This document shows positions 51,991 through 62,569 of a stretch of DNA of 64,000 nucleotides, piece after piece. The stretch covers positions 62,001 to 126,000 of the forward strand of contig NZ_CAMFHZ010000007.1 in NCBI RefSeq assembly GCF_945952435.1. Direction: 5' to 3'. The notes under the pieces are model-generated. The model had not been told where the DNA came from. It saw only the letters and a program-made list of their open reading frames with translations, and ran no database searches. This stretch comes from an uncultured Microbacterium sp. (lineage in GTDB: Bacteria; Actinomycetota; Actinomycetes; Actinomycetales; Microbacteriaceae). Every line of letters begins with the position of its first letter. The stretch's first letter is position 1. A program made the position numbers and the translations under genes.

Positions 51991-52055
51991 CCGTCTGTTT
52001 CTGCCGAACGGTGGGATGCCGGGGCGAAAACCCACCGTTCGGCAGAAATAGACGG
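51991..52055. repeat. Long hairpin between cysN and the transporter genes
   Basis: Two 25-base arms (51991-52015 and 52031-52055) are complementary with a single mismatch, separated by 15 nt. Core bases include CTGCCGAACGGTGGG. It lies 14 nt after the cysN stop and 46 nt before the transporter start. There is no U-tract in the direction of transcription, but the stem is strong enough to attenuate or process the message. Confidence 0.8.
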
Positions 52056-52068
52056 GATCGGGGAGGGG

Positions 52069-53754
52069 TCAGGTGGCGGCGACGACGGTCGCGGCGGCCA
52101 GCGTGGCGCCGTCGACCGGATGGATGAGCAGGAGCGCTCCGCCTTCGCGGTCGTCGGCGTACGGTTCGAGGGGCAGTGCGGAGGCGAAGCGGATCCGCAC
52201 GCGCCCGATCTCGTTGACCGCGAGTTCCGCGGCCTCCTCGTGGGCGAGGGTGTCCAGGTCGCGACGGGAGACGACCTCGGTCACGATCGCCTGCACGGTC
52301 GACGTGCCGTGCTTCGCGAGCAGGCGCGCCCCCGGGGCGATCGGACGCACGTCGAGCTGGAAGATCTCGATCTCCGCCTCCTGGCGCCCCGCCGGCAGGG
52401 TGCCCGCCGCCGCGATCACCGCGCCGCGCGCCGCGTCGACCTCGTCGGCCAGTGTGACGGCGATCGACTGGGCGGTGCGCGCGATCTCGGCTGAGCGGCC
52501 GGCGACGCGGATCCCCGTCACGGTCGTCTCGTGACCCCCGGGGAAGACCTGCACGCGGTCGCCGACCCGGAGGGATCCGCTCGAGACGCGCCCGGCGAAT
52601 CCGCGGTAGTCGCGCAGGGCGTCGGCCTCGTGCGGATCCACAAGCGCCGAGATGCCGCCCTGCGGACGGATCACGGTCTGCACCGGCAGCCGGAACGCCG
52701 CTCCCTCCTCGGCCGCGCGCGCGGGCAACGACTCCAGCAGCTCGCGCAGGGTCGGCCCGTCGTACCAGGGGGTGCGGGGGGAGCGCTCCACGATGTTGTC
52801 CCCTTCGAGCGCCGAGACGGGAATGACGTGCGCGTCGATCAGGCCGAGCTCGGCCGCCACCTCCTGCGCCTGGGTCTCGACGGCGCGGTAGCGCGCCTCG
52901 TCGAAGCCGGTGAGGTCGATCTTGTTGACCGCGACGATGACGTGCGGCACACGGAGCAGCGAGACGACGGCGAGGTGGCGGCGGGTCTGCTCGACGACGC
53001 CCTTGCGCGCGTCGATGAGCACGACGACCGCGTCCGCCGTGGCCGACCCGGTGACCATGTTGCGGGTGTACTGCACATGCCCGGGGCAGTCCGCGAGGAT
53101 GAAGCTGCGCGCATCGGTCGCGAAGTAGCGGTAGGCGACGTCGATCGTGATGCCCTGCTCGCGCTCGGCACGCAGCCCGTCGGTGAGCAGCGCGAAGTCG
53201 AACGCGCCGTGCGCGAAGCCGCGGTCGGCCGAGGTGCGGGCGACCTGCTCGAGCTGGTCGGCGAGGATCGCCTTCGCGTCGTGCAGCAGTCGGCCGACGA
53301 GGGTGGACTTGCCGTCGTCGACGGATCCCGCCGTCGCGAACCGGAACAGGGTCGTGTCGCCGAGCGAGCGCGGCGCAGCGGGATGTTCCCCGGGGTCGTT
53401 GGTCGAGGACGGCGCGGTCGGTGCTTCGCCGGGGTCGTTGAGCGAGGACGGCGCGGTCGGTGCTTCGCCGGGGTCGTTGAGCGAGGACGGCGCAGCGGGT
53501 TCTTCGCCGGGGTCGTTGAGCGAGGACGGCGCAGCCGACCGAGACGAAACGGGGTTTCCGGCGGAGTGCGGCGTTTCGTCTCGGTCGCCCTCCGGGCGTC
53601 CTCGCTCAACGACCACGGTGGGGTCTCCCTCCGGGCGGTCTCTCTCGACGCCCCCAGAGAGGTCGCCCTCCAGGCGGCCTTGCTCGGCGACCACGGTGGA
53701 GTCGGCCTGCGCGACGTCTCGCTCGGCAAGCCGGGGGGAGGTGGGGGTGCTCAT
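52069..53754 (-). CDS. cysN: Sulfate adenylyltransferase GTPase subunit with repeat-derived N-terminal extension
   Basis: 561-aa GTPase subunit of ATP sulfurylase; with CysD it makes APS from sulfate. The GTPase domain begins near residue 136 (LFRFATAGSVDDGKST; P-loop 143-150), with DCPGHVQYTRNM and NKIDL. No CysC kinase domain is attached. Residues ~25-130 are an unusual extension built from four 13-residue units (APSSLNDPGEAPT type) and a VERGRPEGDRDETP block, all encoded by repeat family 1. Normal CysN begins within ~10-25 residues of the P-loop region. The ATG shares one base with the cysD stop. Confidence 0.92.
   Translation of the reverse strand: MSTPTSPRLAERDVAQADSTVVAEQGRLEGDLSGGVERDRPEGDPTVVVERGRPEGDRDETPHSAGNPVSSRSAAPSSLNDPGEEPAAPSSLNDPGEAPTAPSSLNDPGEAPTAPSSTNDPGEHPAAPRSLGDTTLFRFATAGSVDDGKSTLVGRLLHDAKAILADQLEQVARTSADRGFAHGAFDFALLTDGLRAEREQGITIDVAYRYFATDARSFILADCPGHVQYTRNMVTGSATADAVVVLIDARKGVVEQTRRHLAVVSLLRVPHVIVAVNKIDLTGFDEARYRAVETQAQEVAAELGLIDAHVIPVSALEGDNIVERSPRTPWYDGPTLRELLESLPARAAEEGAAFRLPVQTVIRPQGGISALVDPHEADALRDYRGFAGRVSSGSLRVGDRVQVFPGGHETTVTGIRVAGRSAEIARTAQSIAVTLADEVDAARGAVIAAAGTLPAGRQEAEIEIFQLDVRPIAPGARLLAKHGTSTVQAIVTEVVSRRDLDTLAHEEAAELAVNEIGRVRIRFASALPLEPYADDREGGALLLIHPVDGATLAAATVVAAT
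53392..53715 (-). repeat. Head-to-head array of repeat family 1 inside cysN
   Basis: Four 39-bp tandem units start at 53392, 53431, 53470 and 53509 (GGGGTCGTTGAGCGAGGACG type). They meet CGAGACGAAAC (53540-53550), then a 21-bp centre, then inverted GTTTCGTCTCG (53572-53582) and degenerate reversed units to about 53715. The period of 39 keeps the reading frame. The centre is nearly identical to that in cysD. Confidence 0.88.
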
Positions 53755-54920
53755 CAGAAGTATCCGTTCTTCTTGCGGTCCTCCATGGCGGCCTCGCTGA
53801 TCCGGTCGTCGGCACGCGTGGCGCCGCGCTCGGTGAGGGTGGAGCGGGCGACCTCGGCGACCACCTGGTCGACCGTCGCCGCATCGGACTCGACCGCGCC
53901 CGTGCAGCTCGCGTCGCCGACCGTGCGGTAGCGGACCGTGCGGCGCTCGACCTGCTCGCCCTCGCGGGGCTGCGCGTGTTCGTTCACGGCCCACCACATG
54001 CCGTCGCGGCGGAACACCTCGCGCTCGTGCGCGAGATACAGCGGCGGGAGCGGGATCCGCTCGCGGGCGATGTAGCGCCACACATCGAGCTCGGTCCAGT
54101 TCGAGATCGGGAACGCCCGCACGTGCCTGCCGGGCGTGTGGCGACCGTTGTACAGGCTCCACAGCTCGGGGCGCTGGTTGCGCGGATCCCACTGCCCGAA
54201 CTCGTCGCGCAGGGAGATGATGCGCTCCTTCGCGCGCGCCTTGTCCTCGTCGCGGCGTGCTCCGCCGAACACGGCGTCGTGCTTGCCCGCGGCGATCGCG
54301 TCGAGCAGCGGCTGGGTCTGCAGCACGTTGCGCGTGCCATCGGGACGCTCGGCGAGCCGGCCGTCGTCGAGGTAGTCCTGGACGCGCGCGACCTCCAGAG
54401 CGAGGCCGAGGCGCTGCACGGTCTCATCGCGGAAGCGGATCACCTCGTCGAAGTTGTGCCCGGTGTCCACGTGCAGCACGGGGAAGGGGATCCGCCCCGG
54501 CGCGAAGGCACGGGCCGCGAGGTGCAGCACGAGCACCGAGTCCTTGCCGCCCGAGAACAGCAGCACCGGGCGCTCGAACTCGGCGACGACCTCGCGGATG
54601 ATATGGATCGCCTCCGCCTCGAGCAGGTCCAGCCCGGTGAGGGGCTTCCCTGGCTCGTCGAGCGAGGACGGCGTGGCCGGTTCTTTTCCGGGGTCGTTGA
54701 GCGAGGACGGCGTCGCCGACCGGGACGAAACGGGGTTTGGGGCGGAGTGCGGCGTTTCGTCTCGGTCGCCCTGCGGGCGGCCTCGCTCAACGACCCCGGA
54801 GGGGTCGCCCTGCGGGCGGCCTCGCTCAACGACCCCGGAGGGGTCGCCGTGCGGGCGGCCTCGCTCGACGTGCCCGGAGGGGGCGGCGATCGCGTCGGAG
54901 AGGGAGTCGAGGGTGCTCAT
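53754..54920 (-). CDS. cysD: Sulfate adenylyltransferase catalytic subunit with repeat-derived N-terminal extension
   Basis: 388-aa nucleotidyltransferase subunit of ATP sulfurylase (family usual length about 300). The PP-loop is LLFSGGKDS (about 120-128). The catalytic part ends with RTVRYRTVGDASCTGAVES and EAAMEDRKKNGYF, as usual. Residues ~15-92 are an extension encoded by repeat family 1: VERGRPQGDPSGV units, then RDETPHSAPNPVSSRSATP, then PSSLNDPGKEPAT units. The ATG overlaps the cysH stop by 4 nt. Confidence 0.93.
   Translation of the reverse strand: MSTLDSLSDAIAAPSGHVERGRPHGDPSGVVERGRPQGDPSGVVERGRPQGDRDETPHSAPNPVSSRSATPSSLNDPGKEPATPSSLDEPGKPLTGLDLLEAEAIHIIREVVAEFERPVLLFSGGKDSVLVLHLAARAFAPGRIPFPVLHVDTGHNFDEVIRFRDETVQRLGLALEVARVQDYLDDGRLAERPDGTRNVLQTQPLLDAIAAGKHDAVFGGARRDEDKARAKERIISLRDEFGQWDPRNQRPELWSLYNGRHTPGRHVRAFPISNWTELDVWRYIARERIPLPPLYLAHEREVFRRDGMWWAVNEHAQPREGEQVERRTVRYRTVGDASCTGAVESDAATVDQVVAEVARSTLTERGATRADDRISEAAMEDRKKNGYF
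54651..54881 (-). repeat. Head-to-head array of repeat family 1 inside cysD
   Basis: Two 39-bp forward units (54651 and 54690), a centre with CGGGACGAAACGGGG (54720-54734) and GCGTTTCGTCTCGG, then three inverted 39-bp units starting at 54765, 54804 and 54843 (GTCGCCCTGCGGGCGGCC type). The arrangement mirrors the cysN array. Confidence 0.88.
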
Positions 54921-55669
54921 ACGTGGAGTCCGCATTCGGTCTTGGCCAGCCCGGCCCAGCGGCCGGAACGGGGGTCTTCGCCCGCGGCGACGGGCTTCGT
55001 GCACGGCGCGCAGCCGATCGACGGATAGCCGTTCGCGACGAGGGGGTTCACGACCACGTCGTGCGCGGCGGCGTAGTCGGTGAGGTCGTCGAAGGACCAC
55101 GCCGCGACGGGGTTGGCCTTGATCAGCCCGTTGCGCTCGTCGAAGACCAGCAGCGGCGTGTTCGCCCGCGTGGGCGCCTCGTCCCGGCGCACGCCCGTGA
55201 ACCACACCTCATAGGCGTCCAGTGCGCGATGCAGCGGGGCGACCTTGCGCATCTCGCAGCAGAGCGCGGGATCCCGGGCGAACAGGTCTTTGCCGAACTC
55301 GGCGTCCTGCTCGCGTACGGTCTGCGCGGGCTTCACGTCGACGATCCGTACATCGAGCGTGCGGGCCACCTCGTCGCGGGTGAACGTCGTCTCGAGGAAG
55401 TGGTACCCGGTGTCCAGGAAGAGCACGTCGACGCCCGGGATGTCGGCGGACACGAGGTGCGGCAGCGCCGCGTCGGCCATCGAGCAGGCGACGGCCGCCT
55501 GACGCGGATCCACGTTCGCGGCGATCCAGGCGACGACCTCGGCGGGCGAGGCCTCGTCGGCGGATCCGCTGCGCAGTTCGCGGGTGCCCCGTTCGGCGAG
55601 CGCACGCAGCTCCTCGGTCGAGCGCTTCGCGGCCCCGCGCGGGGCGACGATCGGATCCCCGCCGCTCAT
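54917..55669 (-). CDS. cysH: Adenylyl-sulfate (APS) reductase, CysH family
   Basis: 250-aa thiol-dependent reductase making sulfite. The PP-loop-related segment is followed by the cysteine pairs C137-C138 (ALCCEMRK) and C220-C223 (GCAPCTKP), the four-Cys signature of iron-sulfur APS-specific enzymes. Catalytic C246 is in KTECGLHV. This means the pathway goes from APS directly, in line with the lack of a CysC kinase. It overlaps both neighbours by 4 nt. Confidence 0.94.
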   Translation of the reverse strand: MSGGDPIVAPRGAAKRSTEELRALAERGTRELRSGSADEASPAEVVAWIAANVDPRQAAVACSMADAALPHLVSADIPGVDVLFLDTGYHFLETTFTRDEVARTLDVRIVDVKPAQTVREQDAEFGKDLFARDPALCCEMRKVAPLHRALDAYEVWFTGVRRDEAPTRANTPLLVFDERNGLIKANPVAAWSFDDLTDYAAAHDVVVNPLVANGYPSIGCAPCTKPVAAGEDPRSGRWAGLAKTECGLHV

Positions 55670-57387
55670 ACCAGGGCCTCCTCGTCGGCGCGATGGGCCC
55701 ACGTCGCGAAGGTCTCGTCGGCATGCCTGCGGTCGGCGAGGTAGCGACGGATCACCCGCTCGGCGTAGTCGGCGATGCCGTCCGCCGGCACCTTCAGGCC
55801 GCGGACCGTACGACCGAGGCCAGCCTCGGCGCGGTCGGCGTTCGCGAGGCCGCCGCCGAGGTGCACCTGATAGCCGGGCACCTGCTCCCCGTCGATCATG
55901 ACGAGCTGTCCCTTGAGGCCGATGTCGGCGGTCTGGATGCGCGCGCACGAATTGGGGCAGCCGTTGACGTGCAGCGTCACCGGCCGCCCGATCTCGGGCT
56001 CCAGCGCCCCGAGGCGTTCCTCGAGCTGCTCGATCGCGCGTGCGGCGTTGACCTTGGTCTCGACGATCGCGAGCTTGCAGAACTCGATCCCCGTGCAGGC
56101 GATCGTGGCGCGCCGGAACAGGCTCGGACGCGCCTGCAGCCCGATCCGGTCGAGGTCCGCCACGAGGGGTTCGACCTCCGCCTCCGGAACGTCGAGCACG
56201 AGCACCTTCTGGTACGGCGTCGTGCGGATCCGTGCGGATCCGTGCTGCTCGGCCAGGTCGGCGAGCGCGGTCAGCGTCGTGCCGGACACCCGTCCGACGG
56301 CCGCGGCGGCGCCGACGTAGAACCGGCCGTCCTTCTGCCGGTGCACGCCGACGTGGTCGCCCCGACCGACCGGCTTCGGCGCGGCGGGCCCGTCGGGCAG
56401 CGGCGTGTCGAGGTACTCGGTCTCGAGCACCTCGCGGAACCGCTCGACGCCCCAGTCCGCGAGCAGGAACTTCAGGCGTGCCTTGTTGCGCAGGCGACGG
56501 TAGCCGTAGTCGCGGAAGATCCGCGTGACGGCGTGCCAGACCTCCGCGACCCGGTCGGGGCTGACGAAGACGCCCAGGCGCTCCCCGAGACGCGGGACGG
56601 TCGAGAGCGCTCCGCCGACCCAGAGGTCGTATCCGATGCCGAGGGTCGGGTGCTCGAGCGCGACGAAGGCGCAGTCGTTGATCTCGTGCACCACGTCCTG
56701 GCTGGGGTGGCCCGTGATCGCGGTCTTGTATTTGCGGGGGAGGTTCGCGAGCGTCTCGTCGCCGATGAACCGATCCACGATCTCCCGGATCTGCGGGGTC
56801 GGATCGATGAGCTCGTCGGAGGCGATGCCGGCGACCGGCGATCCGAGGATCACGCGCGGCACGTCGCCGCAGGCCTCGGTCGTGCTGAGCCCGACCGCCT
56901 CCAGCCGCCGCCAGATCTCGGGGACGTCCTCGATCCGGATCCAGTGCAGCTGGATGTTCTGGCGGTCGGTGAGGTCGGCGGTGTCGCGGGCGAACTCGGT
57001 CGAGATCCCTCCGATCACCCGCAACTGCGCGGTGCTGAGCTGGCCGCCGTCCACGCGGACCCGCAGCATGAAGAACTCGTCCTCGAGCTCGTGCGGTTCG
57101 AGCTGGGCCGTGCGCCCTCCGTCGATCCCGGGCTTGCGCTGGGTGTAGAGGCCCCACCACCGGAACCGGCCGTGCAGGTCGGTCGGGTCGATCGACGCGA
57201 ATCCTCCGTCCGCGTAGATCCGTTCGATCCGGTCGCGGACGTTGAGCCCGTTGTCGGCGAGCTTGAACTCCTCGTTGCCGTTCAGCGGCTCCGTACCGTC
57301 GACGGCCCATTGACCGTGCGGTTTGGTGGGCACGCGTGCGGTGCGCGTGCGGGCACCGCGGACGGGCGCGATCGACTCTCCAGACAT
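55666..57387 (-). CDS. sir: Ferredoxin-dependent sulfite reductase, SirA/NirA type
   Basis: 573-aa siroheme and 4Fe-4S enzyme reducing sulfite to sulfide with six electrons. Cluster/siroheme cysteines are C431, C437, C477 and C481 (IACTGIEFCKLA and NGCPNSCA). Y81 and C173 correspond to the covalently linked Tyr-Cys pair known in mycobacterial SirA. It is the first gene of the minus-strand sulfur operon. TAGCTT lies 6 nt before the ATG, so its mRNA probably begins at the start codon. Confidence 0.94.
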   Translation of the reverse strand: MSGESIAPVRGARTRTARVPTKPHGQWAVDGTEPLNGNEEFKLADNGLNVRDRIERIYADGGFASIDPTDLHGRFRWWGLYTQRKPGIDGGRTAQLEPHELEDEFFMLRVRVDGGQLSTAQLRVIGGISTEFARDTADLTDRQNIQLHWIRIEDVPEIWRRLEAVGLSTTEACGDVPRVILGSPVAGIASDELIDPTPQIREIVDRFIGDETLANLPRKYKTAITGHPSQDVVHEINDCAFVALEHPTLGIGYDLWVGGALSTVPRLGERLGVFVSPDRVAEVWHAVTRIFRDYGYRRLRNKARLKFLLADWGVERFREVLETEYLDTPLPDGPAAPKPVGRGDHVGVHRQKDGRFYVGAAAAVGRVSGTTLTALADLAEQHGSARIRTTPYQKVLVLDVPEAEVEPLVADLDRIGLQARPSLFRRATIACTGIEFCKLAIVETKVNAARAIEQLEERLGALEPEIGRPVTLHVNGCPNSCARIQTADIGLKGQLVMIDGEQVPGYQVHLGGGLANADRAEAGLGRTVRGLKVPADGIADYAERVIRRYLADRRHADETFATWAHRADEEALV

Positions 57388-57646
57388 GCCGACAAGCTAC
57401 GTGCGGATCCGCGCCGAGGCCCGTCTGTGTCCTCGCCGTCGTCACGCGACGTCATTGTTCGACATGGTCCAGATTCCCCGAGGCCGATGCGGTTGGATAT
57501 GCCCCCGCCGTCGCGCCGTCGACGCTCCGTCGAGAGCGTCCGAGCGCGAGGAGCAAGCCTGCCCGATTCGCGTCGCGCGTCGCGACGCCGTACTCTCCGA
57601 CCATCGAAGCGTCGTCGAGGGGATCGGCGACGGCGAGGGGGGGGAC

Positions 57647-58264
57647 ATGTTCCGGAGGGACGAGACATCATTGGGGGACCGGGTCTTCCACCAGATCGCG
57701 GCGGCGATCGTGGACGAAGAGCTGGCACCGGGACTGCGCGTGCGCGATGTCACGCTGGGAGAGCGCTACCACGTGTCGCGTTCACCGGTGCGAGAGGCGC
57801 TTCACCGACTTGAGCGCGTCGGACTCGTCGAGATCCTGCCGAGCCGGGTGACCAGGGTCACTCTCGTGACCGACGACGTCGTCGCCGAGACGGTCGTCTA
57901 CGCCGGGTATCAGGCAGGGCTCGCGGCCCGGCAGGGCGCCGCTTTTATGACGACCGCTGAGAGGACGCAGGCGCTGGGGCTGATCGACGCGGTGCGCGCC
58001 TCCCTCTCGGACAGGGTCGCGTCGTCGGCGCACCGGAGGGCGCTGTTCGGCTTCCTCGCCGCGCAGGGCGACAACAGGCTGCATCGGGCCCACATGCGCG
58101 ACATGGAGTACGCCTTCGAGCGCAATCTGCGCCAGGCGGATCTCCCGAGCGGGCCCGAGGCCGAACGGAGTTTGGACGCGTTGCAGGCTGCGATCCTGCG
58201 CTCCGATCCCGTCGAGGCCGAACGATGGGCGCGGGCGATGCACGGCGTCGTGCCGCCGGGGTGA
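57647..58264 (+). CDS. GntR-family transcriptional regulator (FadR-like)
   Basis: 205-aa regulator with an N-terminal GntR winged helix (LGERYHVSRSPVREALHRLERVGLVEI, about 37-65) and an FCD-type ligand domain. GGGGGGGGAC precedes the ATG. It is transcribed divergently from the sulfite reductase operon across a 259-bp gap, so it could regulate it, but no clear operator was recognised. FCD family metal-site residues are only partly recognisable. Confidence 0.8.
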   Translation: MFRRDETSLGDRVFHQIAAAIVDEELAPGLRVRDVTLGERYHVSRSPVREALHRLERVGLVEILPSRVTRVTLVTDDVVAETVVYAGYQAGLAARQGAAFMTTAERTQALGLIDAVRASLSDRVASSAHRRALFGFLAAQGDNRLHRAHMRDMEYAFERNLRQADLPSGPEAERSLDALQAAILRSDPVEAERWARAMHGVVPPG

Positions 58265-58565
58265 GTCGGGTCGGAGCCCGGCGCGGGTGCGCAAGATGAA
58301 AGGGATGCCGGAATATCGGACCCGGCGTCCCGTGCGCGGCGACAGGCGGATAGGCTCGATAGCGCTGGGGTTACCGGCATTCGCTGGGGAAGCGGAAACG
58401 CGCTGGGGAGCGCGTCCCAGGAGTGCGCGGTGGGGCTGCGACGAAGGAACCCCGCCCCGCACGACTGATCCCGGGTCCGGGCATGATCCGCGCCGCGCGA
58501 CCGTCGCCGGGGCGAGCGGTGGTGCGGGGCACGGTGGTGCGAGGGCCGGCACGGATCGTGGACGC
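58265..58565. other. Gene-free stretch between gntR-like and chelatase genes
   Basis: About 300 bp between convergent genes. A short CGCTGGGG motif occurs three times (around 58360-58410). No convincing gene, RNA structure or terminator was identified. Confidence 0.5.
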
Positions 58566-59261
58566 CTAGACGACACGGCGGGCGCCGTCGGCGAGCAGGG
58601 CCGCGGCGGCGCGGTAGCGGTCGACCACGAGGTCCACGAGGGCGGCGGGCGGCTCGGCGTCGTCCAGCAGCGGCTCGGTCGCGGCGGGGCCGGCGATGCG
58701 ACGGGTCACGTCGAAGAAGTAGCCGTGGGCGAGCAGGTACGTCGAGACGACGGCCCAGGGTCGCACCGCGCGGGCTGCGGCGAGCGAGGGCGCCCGCGCC
58801 GCGAGGTACGCCGGGGCGACGTCCCGGCCGAGCCTGGCGGAGAGCAGCGCCGCCATCGATTCCGCGTCGGTCTGCGACGCCGGATCCCGCGATCCCGCTA
58901 CCGCGAGCACGACCGGCGCCGACGGATCGGATCCGGCCAGGCGCGCGGCCAGCACCTCGGCGAGCCGCGGATCGGGACCGAGCGGGGCGGCGAGGATCGC
59001 GTCGGGGCGCCCGTCGACGGCGCGCCCCAGGTCGACGCGCACGTGGAAGCCCTGCGACAGCAGCAGGGGGACGATCACGACGGGCCCGTCGGTCGTGGCG
59101 AGCACGGTCGACGGCTCGGGCTGCTGCACGTCGACGAAGGCCTCGTGGACCGCGATCCCGGGCAGGCGCTCCGCGACCCGGCGCACGAGGAGCGCGATCG
59201 CCGCAGCGCCTTCGGGGTCGGCGGTGCCGTGCGAGACGGCGACGAGGGCGGGGTGGGGCAT
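58566..59261 (-). CDS. Sirohydrochlorin chelatase, CbiX/SirB type
   Basis: 231-aa two-domain chelatase inserting iron (or cobalt) into sirohydrochlorin. The N-terminal active-site motif is LVAVSHGTADPEG, with a second His in LLSQGFHVRVDL; the C-terminal half repeats the fold (LAVAGSRDPASQ and STYLLAHGYFFD). With CobA it supplies siroheme for sulfite reductase. TACACT lies 6 nt upstream of the ATG on this strand. It is separate from the main sulfur operon. Confidence 0.88.
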   Translation of the reverse strand: MPHPALVAVSHGTADPEGAAAIALLVRRVAERLPGIAVHEAFVDVQQPEPSTVLATTDGPVVIVPLLLSQGFHVRVDLGRAVDGRPDAILAAPLGPDPRLAEVLAARLAGSDPSAPVVLAVAGSRDPASQTDAESMAALLSARLGRDVAPAYLAARAPSLAAARAVRPWAVVSTYLLAHGYFFDVTRRIAGPAATEPLLDDAEPPAALVDLVVDRYRAAAALLADGARRVV

Positions 59262-59450
59262 CCCGGCAGTGTAGGCGTCGCGGGCGGCGCGCACGCGTCG
59301 GCCGGTCACACGGGGAAAGACGCCGCGGCGCAGCCTCCGGACGGTCGTCAACTCCGCGACGGCGTGAAACCCATCGAAAGGTGGAGGAGCAGGGGAGGCG
59401 CATCGACCTCGCGATTCGTAGCCTGGAGGTGACCCGATCCGAGGAGAGAC

Positions 59451-59915
59451 GTGTTCACCACCCCCGCCCGACTGTTCCGTGCGCTCGCGATCGCCGAGGC
59501 CATCACCTGGACCCTGCTCATCGGTGCGCTGATCGCCCGGGCCGCGGGCCTGGATCCCGTGCTCGTGACCGTCGCGGGTGGCATCCACGGCTTCGTGTTC
59601 CTCTCCTACGGGGCCACGGCGGTGCTGCTCGCCTTCCATCAGCGCTGGGGCGTGGGGGTCGCTCTCCTCGCGGTCGCGAGCGCGATCGTCCCGTACGCGA
59701 CCGTCCCGGCCGAGGTCTGGCTGCACCGCTCGGGCCGCCTCGCGGGCGCCTGGCGTCTGGATCGCACCGACGATCCCCGCGATGCGACCTGGTACGACCG
59801 CACGATGCGCTGGTTCCTGCACCGCCCGTGGGTGCTCGCGGTGCTGATCCTCCTGCTCGTCGCCGGCATCTTCGCTGCGCTGCTGGTCGTGGGGCCGCCG
59901 GGTGGATCCCACTGA
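59451..59915 (+). CDS. DUF3817 family membrane protein
   Basis: 154-aa protein with three or four membrane spans; the first two form the DUF3817 core (RALAIAEAITWTLLIGALI and GGIHGFVFLSYGATAVLL). GAGGAGAGAC precedes the GTG. Function unknown; common in actinobacteria. No operon partner. Confidence 0.8.
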   Translation: MFTTPARLFRALAIAEAITWTLLIGALIARAAGLDPVLVTVAGGIHGFVFLSYGATAVLLAFHQRWGVGVALLAVASAIVPYATVPAEVWLHRSGRLAGAWRLDRTDDPRDATWYDRTMRWFLHRPWVLAVLILLLVAGIFAALLVVGPPGGSH

Positions 59916-61961
<2,046 letters not shown>

Positions 61962-61963
61962 CC

Positions 61964-62560
61964 ATGGCGGACAAGAACTTCGACGACAACGCCGGAGTTC
62001 CGGAGGAGGGGTCGGGCGCGGATGCGTCCGGCCCCCAGCCGGATTCCGCCGGTGACGACCTCACGGTCGACGACATCCTGAACGCGACGCAGAGCGACGA
62101 CGCGCGTGCCGAGGACGCGGTGGAGGACGCCGCCCTCGCGGACGCCGAGAACACCCTTCTCGTGGACCTCAAGCGGTTGCAGGCGGAGTATGCGAACTAC
62201 CGCCGCCGCACCGAGGAGCAGCGTTCCGTCGAGATCTCCCGCGCCAAGGGCGAGGCCGCCAAGGGCCTGCTCCCGGTGCTCGACGACCTCGACCGCGCGG
62301 CCCAGCACGGCGATCTCGTGGAGGGTTCGCCCTTCGCCGCGATCGCCGACAAGGTGCGCGCCGTGGTCGAGCGCCTCGGCGTGGTCTCGTACGGCGAGAA
62401 GGGCGAGGACTTCGACCCCCAGCGGCACGAGGCGATCTTCCAGCAGCCGACGCCGGACGTCGAGAAGCCCACCGTGCTCGAGGTCGTCGAGGTGGGTTAC
62501 CGCCTGGGCGACGTCGAGCTGCGACCGGCCAAGGTCGTCGTCGCCGTTCCCGCCGACTAG
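61964..62560 (+). CDS. grpE: Nucleotide exchange factor GrpE
   Basis: 198-aa DnaK co-chaperone releasing ADP. The long acidic disordered N-terminus (1-60) precedes the coiled coil with YANYRRRTEEQ and the GrpE domain ending LRPAKVVVAVP. It follows dnaK by 2 nt. Confidence 0.95.
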   Translation: MADKNFDDNAGVPEEGSGADASGPQPDSAGDDLTVDDILNATQSDDARAEDAVEDAALADAENTLLVDLKRLQAEYANYRRRTEEQRSVEISRAKGEAAKGLLPVLDDLDRAAQHGDLVEGSPFAAIADKVRAVVERLGVVSYGEKGEDFDPQRHEAIFQQPTPDVEKPTVLEVVEVGYRLGDVELRPAKVVVAVPAD

Positions 62561-62569
62561 GAGGTGTAG

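Noticed and set aside
53392..53550. Regular 39-bp repeats looked like a small CRISPR array
   Set aside because: Units are contiguous with no unique spacers, lie in frame inside cysN, and no cas genes are nearby.
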